This document shows, piece by piece, positions 31,715 to 38,723 of a stretch of 46,350 nucleotides of DNA. The position numbers and the translations under genes are program-made. Under the pieces are notes generated by a model, which saw nothing but the letters and a program-made list of their open reading frames with translations, did no database searches and was not told the origin of the DNA. Location of the stretch: the NCBI GenBank assembly GCA_910575795.1, contig CAJTGE010000040.1, positions 1 to 46,350 on the forward strand, read 5' to 3'. Source of the DNA: Clostridiaceae bacterium (lineage in GTDB: Bacteria > Bacillota > Clostridia > Lachnospirales > Lachnospiraceae). Numbering within the stretch: position 1 is the stretch's first letter; each line of letters starts with the position of its first letter.

Positions 31715-32347
31715 ATGAGATACACACCGAAGGAGATGCTTGCATTCGCAAGCCGTGACCAGGAAACAAGGTTTGGGGCATATATCGCCACATACAATAA
31801 CGAGAAGGGGTTCAGCTACCAGCCGGTCGATCCCGATAATATCGTGATAGGCAAGGGCGTAGCAGGCATCTACGGACTGCCGGATAAGAAGGGCCGCAGA
31901 TGGACAGATATCCGGCTCCCGATCAGATGGCTTGACAAGAAGACACGGAAGGCTTTGAGGAAGGCAGACCAGGAAAATATCAGGGTGTTCCTGACTAGGT
32001 TTAAGGACAGCTTCGGACTGGTTGCTGCTTATGGCAAGGATGACGACGTGCGGGATGAGGCTGTCATGGACTGCCTGATACTGGAGTTCTTCAAGCTCGC
32101 CCAGATCGACACCAAGAAGAAACTGAGGAAGGTGATCCGGGAAGGCTGGGAGATCCGCAATAAGTCCATCGCCGTCGAGGAGATGTGCATCGATCTTGTG
32201 GACACATGCCTGGATCTCATTGAGGAGGCGTTCCGGAACTGCGGGGATGAGGACTGCCAGGATCAGGAAGACAACGGGCAGGCCGAGGCAGGACAAGGAA
32301 AGGACAAAGAAGAAAAGGCACCGGATGGGCAGGAGAAGGATCAGTAA
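31715..32347 (+). CDS. Orphan family protein, 210 aa, paralogue of 32823
   Basis: ATG 31715 follows GGGAAGGAGAAAAAAAAAATA. It shares with the gene at 32823 the opening YTPKE, the segment YNNEKGFSYQPVDPDNIVIG, and LEFFKLAQIDTKKKLRKVIR then GWE. A low-complexity Asp/Gln/Glu tail follows residue 185. The family is not one I recognise. The order of conserved blocks is kept between paralogues, so both are probably folded and functional. It ends the operon that starts at 29972. Confidence 0.7.
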   Translation: MRYTPKEMLAFASRDQETRFGAYIATYNNEKGFSYQPVDPDNIVIGKGVAGIYGLPDKKGRRWTDIRLPIRWLDKKTRKALRKADQENIRVFLTRFKDSFGLVAAYGKDDDVRDEAVMDCLILEFFKLAQIDTKKKLRKVIREGWEIRNKSIAVEEMCIDLVDTCLDLIEEAFRNCGDEDCQDQEDNGQAEAGQGKDKEEKAPDGQEKDQ

Positions 32348-32357
32348 GAAAAAACAA

Positions 32358-32440
32358 TAGGCGGGACGCATAGCTTATTCCCCTATGCCGGAGTCGGGGC
32401 CGGCTGAGGCATGAGGCTGTGTGCCCCGCCTGCTTTTTTC
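32358..32440 (+). terminator. Terminator with a long branched stem
   Basis: GGCGGGACGCATAGC and the later GCTGTGTGCCCCGCC pair over a 40-base inner part with a smaller stem, followed by TGCTTTTTTC. Related stems occur at 34950 and 37798. A GCATCACACGCGTTAGCATGG hairpin unit follows at 32450. Confidence 0.75.
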
Positions 32441-32485
32441 TGCGGCTTTGCATCACACGCGTTAGCATGGAAGGACAGTCAAACA

Positions 32486-32660
32486 AAAGCCATAGGCACG
32501 TTTTGGGGAAAGTTTCGAGATATGGGAGCCAGGAAACGGGGAACGGAAAGCGGAAGGCAGGGGAAGTATAGGGTAAAAGGCACAAAGGGAGTTTTCTGGC
32601 AAACTACAGGGGAAACTCATCTCAAAACGCGTCCGGTGAAATCGAGCAGGCTGTCGGCTC
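32486..32660 (+). ncRNA. Structured leader-like motif, copy A
   Basis: Homologous over about 170 bp to 35196-35340. It has an outer pair GTTTCGAGAT/ATCTCAAAAC and an inner pair GAGTTTTC/GGAAACTC. No credible gene follows directly, so this copy may be a relic. Confidence 0.45.
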
Positions 32661-32726
32661 CAGCTATGGATGGCCTGCAGGTAGCCAGCAGAAAGGCCAA
32701 GGGCAAAAAAAACACCTGCGAAAATG

Positions 32727-32776
32727 CTATCCGCAGAAAACTGCTTTGGAAAATATGAGCCATACTTCCCGTAGAA
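32727..32776 (+). promoter_or_regulatory. TTATCCGC/CATACT element, copy 7
   Basis: TATCCGC at 32728 and CATACT at 32761, 33 bp apart. The gene at 32823 follows. Confidence 0.7.
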
Positions 32777-32822
32777 AAACCAATTAACATACGGTCAACT
32801 CACAGGAAGGAGGAGGCAGGGG

Positions 32823-33359
32823 ATGAAATATACGCCGGAAGAGCTGCTGGAATATGTTAAGGGCAACCCGGAGCTGTATGCCGGGGCTTTGAATGCCCTG
32901 TTCAATAATGACAAGGGTTTCGGATATCTGCCAGTTGACCCGGAAACGTTCCGGATCGACAAGGGCAAGGCCTGCGTGGTCATGCCTATGTTCAAAGACG
33001 GGGAATGGCAGGACGAGGAGATTGCTTTTTCCCCGGATGACATTGATGACGAGATGCTGGAACATACAGATCCGGAAAAACTCAGGATCTTCATGGTCAT
33101 GTGCGGGGATAAGCTCCAGATGAGGTTTATATCGGATAACGGGCCGGAAGACGGGGAATACGAAGAAGGCCGGGATGTAGACGGAATAGCGCAGGATTAC
33201 CTGCTGCTGGACTTTTTCCAGCTTACAGAGATCAATACAAAGGGAAGGCTGAAGGCTGCCATCAAAAAAGGATGGGAGATGTTCGAGGAAGACGCTGCTA
33301 TGCGAGAGGAACGGGAGCTGTTCCTGGATGCCTGCGGAGTAGAGGAGGACTATCTATGA
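32823..33359 (+). CDS. Orphan family protein, 178 aa, paralogue of 31715
   Basis: ATG 32823 follows GGAAGGAGGAGGCAGGGG. It opens MKYTPEELLEYVKGNPELYA and shares with 31715 the block FNNDKGFGYLPVDPETFRID and LLLDFFQLTEINTKGRLKAA then GWE. It is acidic and has no known motif. Its TGA (33357) overlaps the ATG of dam by one base, so Dam is probably made by coupled translation. The two orphan paralogues flank the leader-like motif and may have arisen with it by duplication. Confidence 0.7.
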   Translation: MKYTPEELLEYVKGNPELYAGALNALFNNDKGFGYLPVDPETFRIDKGKACVVMPMFKDGEWQDEEIAFSPDDIDDEMLEHTDPEKLRIFMVMCGDKLQMRFISDNGPEDGEYEEGRDVDGIAQDYLLLDFFQLTEINTKGRLKAAIKKGWEMFEEDAAMREERELFLDACGVEEDYL

Positions 33360-34177
33360 CTGCTCTAATCAAATACCCTGGCAGCAAATGGCGCCTCGCC
33401 CCCTGGATCATCAGCCAGTTCCCGGAACACCACAGCTACTTAGAGCCTTTCTTCGGCTCCGGCGCTGTCCTGTTCAACAAGCCGCCAAGCCGCATTGAAA
33501 CAGTCAACGACCTGGACGGGGAAGTCGTGAACTTCTTTGAGTGTATCAGGAAGGATCCGGAACGCCTGGCGAGGGCGGTATACCTAACCCCTTATTCCCG
33601 GGAAGTGTATGACAAGGCATATGATATGCAGGACAGTGCCGGTGGGATGGATACCGGCCCATTTGAGCGGGCAGTGGCTTTCTGTATCCGTTTAAACCAG
33701 GGACATGGTTTCCGGACGTCCGGCGAAAAGGTGGGCTGGAAGAACGATGTCCAGGGGCGGGAGCGGGCCTACGCCGTGCGGGGCTGGAACATGATGCCGG
33801 ACAAGATCATGCAGGCGGCTGAGCGGCTGAAAGGCGTCCAGATCGAATGCAGGCCGGCAGTGGAGCTGATCCGGAGGTTCAACTTCCCGAACGTCCTCAT
33901 CTACGCCGACCCGCCGTATGTGCTGGGGACGCGGTACGGGAAGCAGTACCGGCACGAGATGGCAGACAAAGACCACGAGGAACTTCTGGATGCCCTGCTG
34001 GCGCACAAGGGGCCTGTCATCATATCAGGGTATCCGAGCCCTTTGTATGATGACGCACTGCATGGATGGAGACGGGTAGAGTCTATCGGGCATACCCAGA
34101 ACGGGACAAGGAAGACGGAAGTACTGTGGATGAATTTCGAGCCTGAAGGCGAGCAGCAGAGACTGGAGTGCTTGTAA
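33356..34177 (+). CDS. dam: Dam-type N6-adenine DNA methyltransferase, 273 aa
   Basis: Class alpha adenine methyltransferase. KYPGSK (residues 6-11) is motif X, LEPFFGSGAVLF (29-40) is SAM-binding motif I, and YADPPYVLG (DPPY 185-188) is catalytic motif IV. The central part (YSREVYDKAYDMQDS and FCIRLNQGHGFRT) resembles the target-recognition region of plasmid Dam enzymes. The start overlaps the stop of the gene before it. GATC would be the expected site for the family, which is not proven here. No restriction partner is adjacent. Confidence 0.92.
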   Translation: MTALIKYPGSKWRLAPWIISQFPEHHSYLEPFFGSGAVLFNKPPSRIETVNDLDGEVVNFFECIRKDPERLARAVYLTPYSREVYDKAYDMQDSAGGMDTGPFERAVAFCIRLNQGHGFRTSGEKVGWKNDVQGRERAYAVRGWNMMPDKIMQAAERLKGVQIECRPAVELIRRFNFPNVLIYADPPYVLGTRYGKQYRHEMADKDHEELLDALLAHKGPVIISGYPSPLYDDALHGWRRVESIGHTQNGTRKTEVLWMNFEPEGEQQRLECL

Positions 34178-34247
34178 ACAATTTTGTTCAGACATTGTGA
34201 GATGGCGTCAGATACACGCCGACAGTTTCCATAAGAAAGGGAAAACC

Positions 34248-34916
34248 ATGTACAAAAGAAATATTATAAGAATGCTCAGGGCTATGTCTGGCGGCAAATT
34301 GCCAAAAGAAGTTTTTATTGACTGGATAGAGTGCCTTGCTTTAACTATACAGAATGGTTGCTGCATCGTTAAGGATCATACATGGCACGAAAGGGAAGAG
34401 CAGTATTTGCGTTGTATCCGGTCATACGGCATAGGCTCTGAAAAAGATGTACAAGAGAAATTTGGACAAATGGCGGCAATGCTGGTGATGGCCATGGAAC
34501 AGGAAGTTCAGGACGTCTTGGGTGATATCTATATGGAAGCCGGATTTGAAGACAAAGGTAAAGGTCAATTCTTTACCCCGTTCAATATCAGCTATTTATG
34601 TGCCCAAATGACGTTAGGGGAAGAGGATAGGAGCCGAACAATCACACTTCATGAGCCGGCTGCCGGAACAGGTGGGATGATCATAGCAGTTGCCAAGGTC
34701 CTTCAGGACAGAGGAATCAACTATCAGAGATGCTTGAAGGTGGAAGCTCAAGAACTGAGTTGGAATGCTGTTTATATGTGTTATGTACAGCTGAGCCTTT
34801 TGGGGATTGATGCAGTTATCGCGCAAGGGAATTCACTGACGGAACCTTATACCGGCACAGGATATCCACCAGGACGAGTATTTTATACACCAAAGAGAAT
34901 GGGAATGCTGCTCTAG
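34248..34916 (+). CDS. Shortened N6-adenine methylase (HsdM-like), 222 aa
   Basis: ATG 34248 follows AAGAAAGGGAAAACC. GDIYMEAGFEDKGKGQFFTP is typical of N6-DNA methylases of the type I HsdM class, and LHEPAAGTGGMIIAVAK is SAM motif I. The catalytic NPPF/NPPY motif expected about 70 residues later is missing; the frame ends soon after QGNSLTEPYTGTGYPPGRVF. So this is either a truncated enzyme or a SAM-binding protein with another role. Such shortened forms occur on clostridial conjugative elements. It is 70 bp after dam. Confidence 0.75.
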   Translation: MYKRNIIRMLRAMSGGKLPKEVFIDWIECLALTIQNGCCIVKDHTWHEREEQYLRCIRSYGIGSEKDVQEKFGQMAAMLVMAMEQEVQDVLGDIYMEAGFEDKGKGQFFTPFNISYLCAQMTLGEEDRSRTITLHEPAAGTGGMIIAVAKVLQDRGINYQRCLKVEAQELSWNAVYMCYVQLSLLGIDAVIAQGNSLTEPYTGTGYPPGRVFYTPKRMGMLL

Positions 34917-34949
34917 CAAGAAGCAGTATACAATGTTTTGGAGGTAGAT

Positions 34950-35036
34950 TAAGTAAGAACAAACAGGACACATGGTATAACCCTATGCTGGAGTCTGGGC
35001 TAGATAGAGTAGGACTGTGTGTTATGTTTGTTTTTT
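34950..35036 (+). terminator. Terminator with a long stem
   Basis: AACAAACAGGACACA pairs with TGTGTGTTATGTTTGTT and is followed by TTTTT. A GCGGACAA (variant GCGGATAA) lies directly behind it at 35038. Confidence 0.75.
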
Positions 35037-35122
35037 TGCGGACAAGGGAAACAGTGCCTATTTTCTGCCTCCAGGGCATCTCCGGGAAACATCTCCCCCC
35101 AAAAAAAACACTCCGGAAAACG

Positions 35123-35172
35123 CTATCCGCATAAAACGGCCTTAAAAAATATAAGCCATACTTCCCACAGAT
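35123..35172 (+). promoter_or_regulatory. TTATCCGC/CATACT element, copy 8
   Basis: TATCCGC at 35124 and CATACT at 35157, 33 bp apart, with ATATAAGC before the box. It feeds the leader-like motif at 35196. Confidence 0.7.
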
Positions 35173-35195
35173 GGATCCCAAAAGCGCCAGGTGCG

Positions 35196-35340
35196 TTCTG
35201 GGAAAAGTTTTGAGATACAGGAATCAGAAAACCACAAACGGGAAGGAGGAAGCAGGGGAATTATAAGGGAAGAAGGACAAAAGGAGTTTTCCTTGTAGCT
35301 TATCAGGAAACTCACCTCAAAACCGCCCTACAGGTAAAAC
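35196..35340 (+). ncRNA. Structured leader-like motif, copy B
   Basis: GTTTTGAG (35208) pairs with CTCAAAAC (35316), and GAGTTTTCC pairs with GGAAACTC inside it. It lies between a promoter element and the ATG of a small frame at 35344. The same motif, changed in many single positions but with both stems kept, is at 32486; the first 45 bases recur at 42846 before the nucleotidyltransferase gene. Confidence 0.5.
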
Positions 35341-35343
35341 AAG

Positions 35344-35442
35344 ATGAGAGCAGAAGAGATTGGAAGCAGATTAAGGGGCACTGTTTCGCAAAGGGCTTTC
35401 ACCGGAAAAACTGGGAAGCGCGAAAGCACTCCTTGCGGAAGC
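35344..35442 (+). pseudogene. Possible 5' fragment of a gene cut by the IscB element
   Basis: ATG 35344 after AGGTAAAACAAG opens MRAEEIGSRLRGTVSQRAFT and stops at 35440. The remainder of the gene may lie at 37333-37791, beyond the IscB element. The join cannot be proven from the sequence, because part of 35380-35518 looks like an IS right end. Confidence 0.35.
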
Positions 35443-35518
35443 TGATGCCGCTAACCGGGAAGCGGTCAACAACCCACCGCTTGAATCCTCCGGATTCTGA
35501 AGCGGGGGCTTGAAAAAA
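35380..35518 (+). repeat. Solo IS605-type right end with guide-RNA-like segment
   Basis: CTAACCGGGAAGCGG and CCACCGCTTGAATCC-TCC-GGATTCTGAAGCGGGGG then CTTGAAA have the form of a tnpB-type RNA end followed by the right-end hairpin. No tnpB is present here. A similar end (GGGGCTTGAAGG) lies at 22910. Confidence 0.4.
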
Positions 35519-35639
35519 GGATTTATTTTCTTTTTTTAAGCCAAGATGACTAGCCTCAGTATGGATAGGGAAACAGGGGACTCCTGTGGCAACTATCCAT
35601 ACTACGTCCATAATGTCAACATTATACCCATAGGTATAA

Positions 35640-35820
35640 GACCCTGAGCGGTGGTGCCCAAGCTGCTGCGGGGTTCAGGCTACGTATCGCCTCCAAGGGA
35701 AAGGGAGCTGCGACCTGGTGCAAGAAGCGTTATGAACATTGGCGATGGGCGAACACGCCGGGAGGCGGCAGGGGCATTTCTGTCCCCTGCGTATTCCAAA
35801 ACAAAAAATAAGGAGGATCA
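35640..35820 (+). ncRNA. Likely IscB omega RNA
   Basis: The stretch before iscB holds several stems (CCCTGAGCGG to GGGTTCAGG; GGTGCCCAAGCTGCTGCGGG; CGCCGGGAGGCGG; GGGGCATTTCTGTCCCC) and no gene. In known IscB systems the guide RNA is transcribed from just upstream of iscB with the guide at its 5' end, here somewhere between 35520 and 35640. Limits are approximate. Confidence 0.65.
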
Positions 35821-35823
35821 GCT

Positions 35824-37239
35824 ATGGCCGTATTCGTTGTGGGCCAAACGGGGAAGCGGCTGATGCCGACCACGGAAAGGAAGGCCCGAGTTTTGCTGGA
35901 ATCCGGGAAGGCAGAAGTTTTCTGCCGTAACCCGTTCACGATACAATTATCATACAAAACAGGGGGAGCCACCCAGCACCTGGACATGGGGGTGGATACG
36001 GGCTCCCAGCATATCGGGATCGCCATCGTGCATGGGAACAAAGTCCTGCATGAGGCGGAGATCTCACTCAGACGTTCCATGGAAAAGCGGAAGCTCATGG
36101 AAACGCGGAAGGAATACCGGAGGGGCAGGCGCTACCGCAAGGTCAGGTACCGCCACCCCAAATGGAGGCACCATACCGTTAGGAGGTATCTTCCTGACGG
36201 GTACAAGAAAAAAGGGACCCTGCGGCACTGGAAGAAGATGGAAGCTAATTTTGCTTCCTCCCGGGAAGCGGGGTGGATCCCGCCATCGCTCCAGTCGAAA
36301 GTGGATCATCATATAAGGTGGATCCGGAGGTTCCTGAATGTCCTGCCGAAAGGCACGTCGCTGAAGATCGAGGTCGCCCGGTTTGACATGGCGCGGATGG
36401 AAGATCCAAATATACATGGCGAACAGTACCAGCGGGGGCCGATGTACGACTATGAGAATCTTAAGGCGTATGTCCTGGCCCGTGACGGATATAAATGCCA
36501 GTGCTGCAAGGCAAAAGCGGGTTCCAGGCGTAAAGACGGGACAATCGTGAAGATGCACATGCACCATGTCGATTTCAAAAGCCAAGGAGCGTCTGACAAC
36601 CCCGCGAATATTGCGAGCGTATGCGATGCCTGTCATACGGCGGCAAACCATAAACCAGGCGGCAAGCTGTACGAGTGGATGGTAAAGCATAAGAAGTTCA
36701 AGCAGGGTCTCCGTGACGCGACGTTCATGAACATCCTGCGGCCAAGGATAGAAGGAAAATTCCCAAAAGCGACATTTACTTACGGGAATGTCACAAGTGC
36801 AAGGCGCAAAGAACTGCTCTTGGATAAGTCACACGCAAACGATGCTGTTGCGATCGCACTGCTGATGACGGAAGTGGAAAAAGTCTCCTTCAGTAGACAT
36901 GTGGAATATGTCCAGCAGGTGAGGAGGAAGAAACGCTCCATGCATGAAGCGACCCCGCGTAAAGGCCGTAAGGAGAAGAACCGGACAGCGGCGAGGAGCC
37001 CCAAAAACACTAAGGAATCCGGTGGTATCTGCTTGTTCGACAAGGTTCAGATGGAAGGAGCAGGCATCGGCTGGGTTACCGGGTTTGCCAGTGGCGCATG
37101 CTATATCAAGGACAAAACTGGCGAATATGTAACATCATCGCAAAAATATAAGCAGGTTCCTATTGGAAAACTGCATGTGCTCCATCATTGTGGAAGCTGG
37201 GTCAATGGACTGTTAGTCCCGATAGGGAATGGAAGTTAA
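35824..37239 (+). CDS. iscB: IscB RNA-guided nuclease, 471 aa
   Basis: IscB proteins are ancestors of Cas9. In order: the N-terminal PLMP domain (KRLMPTT, residues 11-17), RuvC-I with D58 (GVDTGSQHIGIAIV), an Arg-rich bridge helix (about 85-125), RuvC-II with E183 (KIEVARFD), an HNH domain with HMHHVDF (245-251) and Cys pairs C225/C228 and C267/C270, and RuvC-III with H337 and D340 (KSHANDAVAIAL). All expected catalytic residues are present. The C-terminal 100 residues carry a basic stretch and a small beta domain. ATG 35824 follows AATAAGGAGGATCAGCT. Confidence 0.93.
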   Translation: MAVFVVGQTGKRLMPTTERKARVLLESGKAEVFCRNPFTIQLSYKTGGATQHLDMGVDTGSQHIGIAIVHGNKVLHEAEISLRRSMEKRKLMETRKEYRRGRRYRKVRYRHPKWRHHTVRRYLPDGYKKKGTLRHWKKMEANFASSREAGWIPPSLQSKVDHHIRWIRRFLNVLPKGTSLKIEVARFDMARMEDPNIHGEQYQRGPMYDYENLKAYVLARDGYKCQCCKAKAGSRRKDGTIVKMHMHHVDFKSQGASDNPANIASVCDACHTAANHKPGGKLYEWMVKHKKFKQGLRDATFMNILRPRIEGKFPKATFTYGNVTSARRKELLLDKSHANDAVAIALLMTEVEKVSFSRHVEYVQQVRRKKRSMHEATPRKGRKEKNRTAARSPKNTKESGGICLFDKVQMEGAGIGWVTGFASGACYIKDKTGEYVTSSQKYKQVPIGKLHVLHHCGSWVNGLLVPIGNGS

Positions 37240-37332
37240 TGCGATATATGTATCCCCGCTATGCGGGGAAGGCAATTCATCCCGCCGCCTATAGAGGCGG
37301 GGGACTTCTTACCACAAAATGTTAAAAAACCA

Positions 37333-37791
37333 ATGCATGCGGGAAAGTTCTCCCTCATTAAGAAAGAGGATGTCAGGCAGGCGGTGCGGTCACTGGTGGA
37401 TGGTGGTATTTTAAGGGAAGTGGAGAAAAGCAACAGATATCTGACATATTACGCTCTGACATGGAGCGATCAAAGGAAATGTGATATCTTCTGGAATATG
37501 TCCTGCCCGGAGCCGGATAACGTACAGGATCCGCCATACAGCAGATATACCGATATGGAGTGGCTGGATGTAATAAAGTCCGGTCCATACGGCGAGGAGG
37601 ACGCCATGGAGAAGCTGGCTATCCTGGATCACACCGCCCTGTACTGCGCGGAGAAGGATCTGTTTGTTAAGTATTTCAGCACAGCGCCGCAGCCGGTGCT
37701 GGAATACCTGAAAACAGCCGCACAGATCGAGACAGGCGTTAAGAAAAAGATCTGTAAACAACTCTGGGAGGAGATCGAGAAAACACAATGA
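37333..37791 (+). CDS. Hypothetical protein, about 152 aa, probably truncated by the IscB element
   Basis: The frame reads KPMHAGKFSLIKKEDVRQAV, then GGILREVEKSNRYLTYYALT, suggesting a winged-helix-like N-terminal part, then a mainly helical C-terminal half with QPVLEYLKTAAQIETGVKKK. ATG 37333 has no ribosome site. The IscB right end lies directly upstream, so the original start has been lost or lies at 35344. A strong terminator follows. Family not recognised; a regulatory role is possible but unproven. Confidence 0.6.
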   Translation: MHAGKFSLIKKEDVRQAVRSLVDGGILREVEKSNRYLTYYALTWSDQRKCDIFWNMSCPEPDNVQDPPYSRYTDMEWLDVIKSGPYGEEDAMEKLAILDHTALYCAEKDLFVKYFSTAPQPVLEYLKTAAQIETGVKKKICKQLWEEIEKTQ

Positions 37792-37797
37792 TGACAG

Positions 37798-37842
37798 GCG
37801 GGATGCATGGCTCAAGCTATGCGCCCCGCCTGTTTTTTTTGC
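37798..37842 (+). terminator. Rho-independent terminator
   Basis: GGCGGGATGCATGGCT-CA-AGCTATGCGCCCCGCC is followed by TGTTTTTTTT. GCGGATAA lies just after it at 37853. Confidence 0.9.
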
Positions 37843-37920
37843 CTGATTTTTCTGCGGATAAGAAAAAATCACGCATGTTTTCCAAAAACACACCAAAAAT
37901 TATTTTTTTCTTAAAAAACC

Positions 37921-37972
37921 TTATCCGCAGAAACCATAGCTGGAAAACATAAGCCATACTTCCATCAGAAAT
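37921..37972 (+). promoter_or_regulatory. TTATCCGC/CATACT element, copy 9
   Basis: TATCCGC at 37922 and CATACT at 37955, 33 bp apart. The best match to the consensus. The gene at 38005 follows. Confidence 0.75.
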
Positions 37973-38004
37973 ACAAAAATACCGACCAAAAAAGAAGGAG
38001 AAAA

Positions 38005-38193
38005 ATGGAAAGCAGAAAAGTATCCTGTAAGGGGACGGGAGAGCCAGGAACAGAATGCAGATTCGACAGCCCATGGTTCTGCAAGTGTCCGCAATGCGCA
38101 TCACCAGTCATCACATCGACACTCCTGGGCACAAGGCCGAACGGATGTCCGATCACTGATCCTTGGAATAACAAGGCCAACTCGCAAAGTTGA
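38005..38193 (+). CDS. Small Cys-rich protein, 62 aa
   Basis: ATG 38005 follows AAGAAGGAGAAAA. The product has five Cys: CKGTGEPGTEC, then FCKCPQC, followed by a Pro/Thr-rich end. A short zinc-binding fold is plausible. The strong promoter element and ribosome site directly before it support expression. Function unknown. It lies alone, followed by 150 bp with a further promoter-like box before 38346. Confidence 0.65.
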   Translation: MESRKVSCKGTGEPGTECRFDSPWFCKCPQCASPVITSTLLGTRPNGCPITDPWNNKANSQS

Positions 38194-38253
38194 TATCAGC
38201 TGGCCAAACTACCCCGATGGCAAAAAAAACATCATAGAAAACAAAAGTTTTTT

Positions 38254-38282
38254 GTGGGAATTTCCAATTTTTATCCTATAAT
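38254..38282 (+). promoter_or_regulatory. Possible sigma-70-type promoter before 38346
   Basis: TATAAT at 38277-38282 is a perfect -10 box. A weak -35 (TTGTGG) lies 19 bp upstream. No TTATCCGC box is present, so this gene run seems to be controlled differently. Confidence 0.4.
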
Positions 38283-38345
38283 CCGGGCAAGCAAGGGGAA
38301 TCCTGCATCCTAAAAAACAAACGACAAAAGAGGAGTTGAGGCACC

Positions 38346-38723
38346 ATGGGCTGCTGCTTCAAATTGGGCACGGATGCAGTCCTGGCGAATCTGTTCGCCG
38401 GTTCAGAGTACCCGGCCGCTTATACCATAGACGAGATCCGCAGATACGCTGAGTTTTTAACTGAAAAAATGCCAGGCTATATAACTGCCGACATCAATGA
38501 AGCGAGCGTGCGCAAGTGCTGTGCAGAACTGCCGGAGTTATACACGCTTTCTTGTACGGAAGATGGCAGGGCTGTCATAAGCTCCGGCAGGAAACGCCCG
38601 GATGCCGCATTCCTTATGGGCCTTTACAGCTCCAGGACTGCAAGGCGTGTCAGGCTCCTGACAGAAGCTTATCTAGCGGCGCCCATCATACATACCCCAA
38701 CAGAAGAAGGAGGAAACAGGTAA
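38346..38723 (+). CDS. Hypothetical protein, 125 aa
   Basis: ATG 38346 follows AGAGGAGTTGAGGCACC. The N-terminus contains CC, then a helical segment IDEIRRYAEFLTEKMPGYIT, then a winged-helix-like pattern near the end. TAA overlaps the ATG of the next gene by one base, so the two are coupled and may act together. Family not recognised. Confidence 0.65.
   Translation: MGCCFKLGTDAVLANLFAGSEYPAAYTIDEIRRYAEFLTEKMPGYITADINEASVRKCCAELPELYTLSCTEDGRAVISSGRKRPDAAFLMGLYSSRTARRVRLLTEAYLAAPIIHTPTEEGGNR

Larger units (their letters stand above)
35520..37312 (+). mobile_element. IscB-carrying IS200/IS605-like element
   Basis: The element contains the omega RNA region, iscB and a right end with CCCCGCTATGCGGGG then CCCGCC-GCCTATAGA-GGCGGGGG and ACTTCTTACC, about 37257-37312. 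No tnpA is present, as usual for iscB elements. The left border is not exact. It lies between the 35344 fragment and the 37333 gene. Confidence 0.6.

Noticed and set aside
32521..32758. Frame of about 78 codons beginning MGARKRGTESG
   Set aside because: It overlaps the structured leader-like motif, lacks a ribosome site and is not open in the second copy of the motif.
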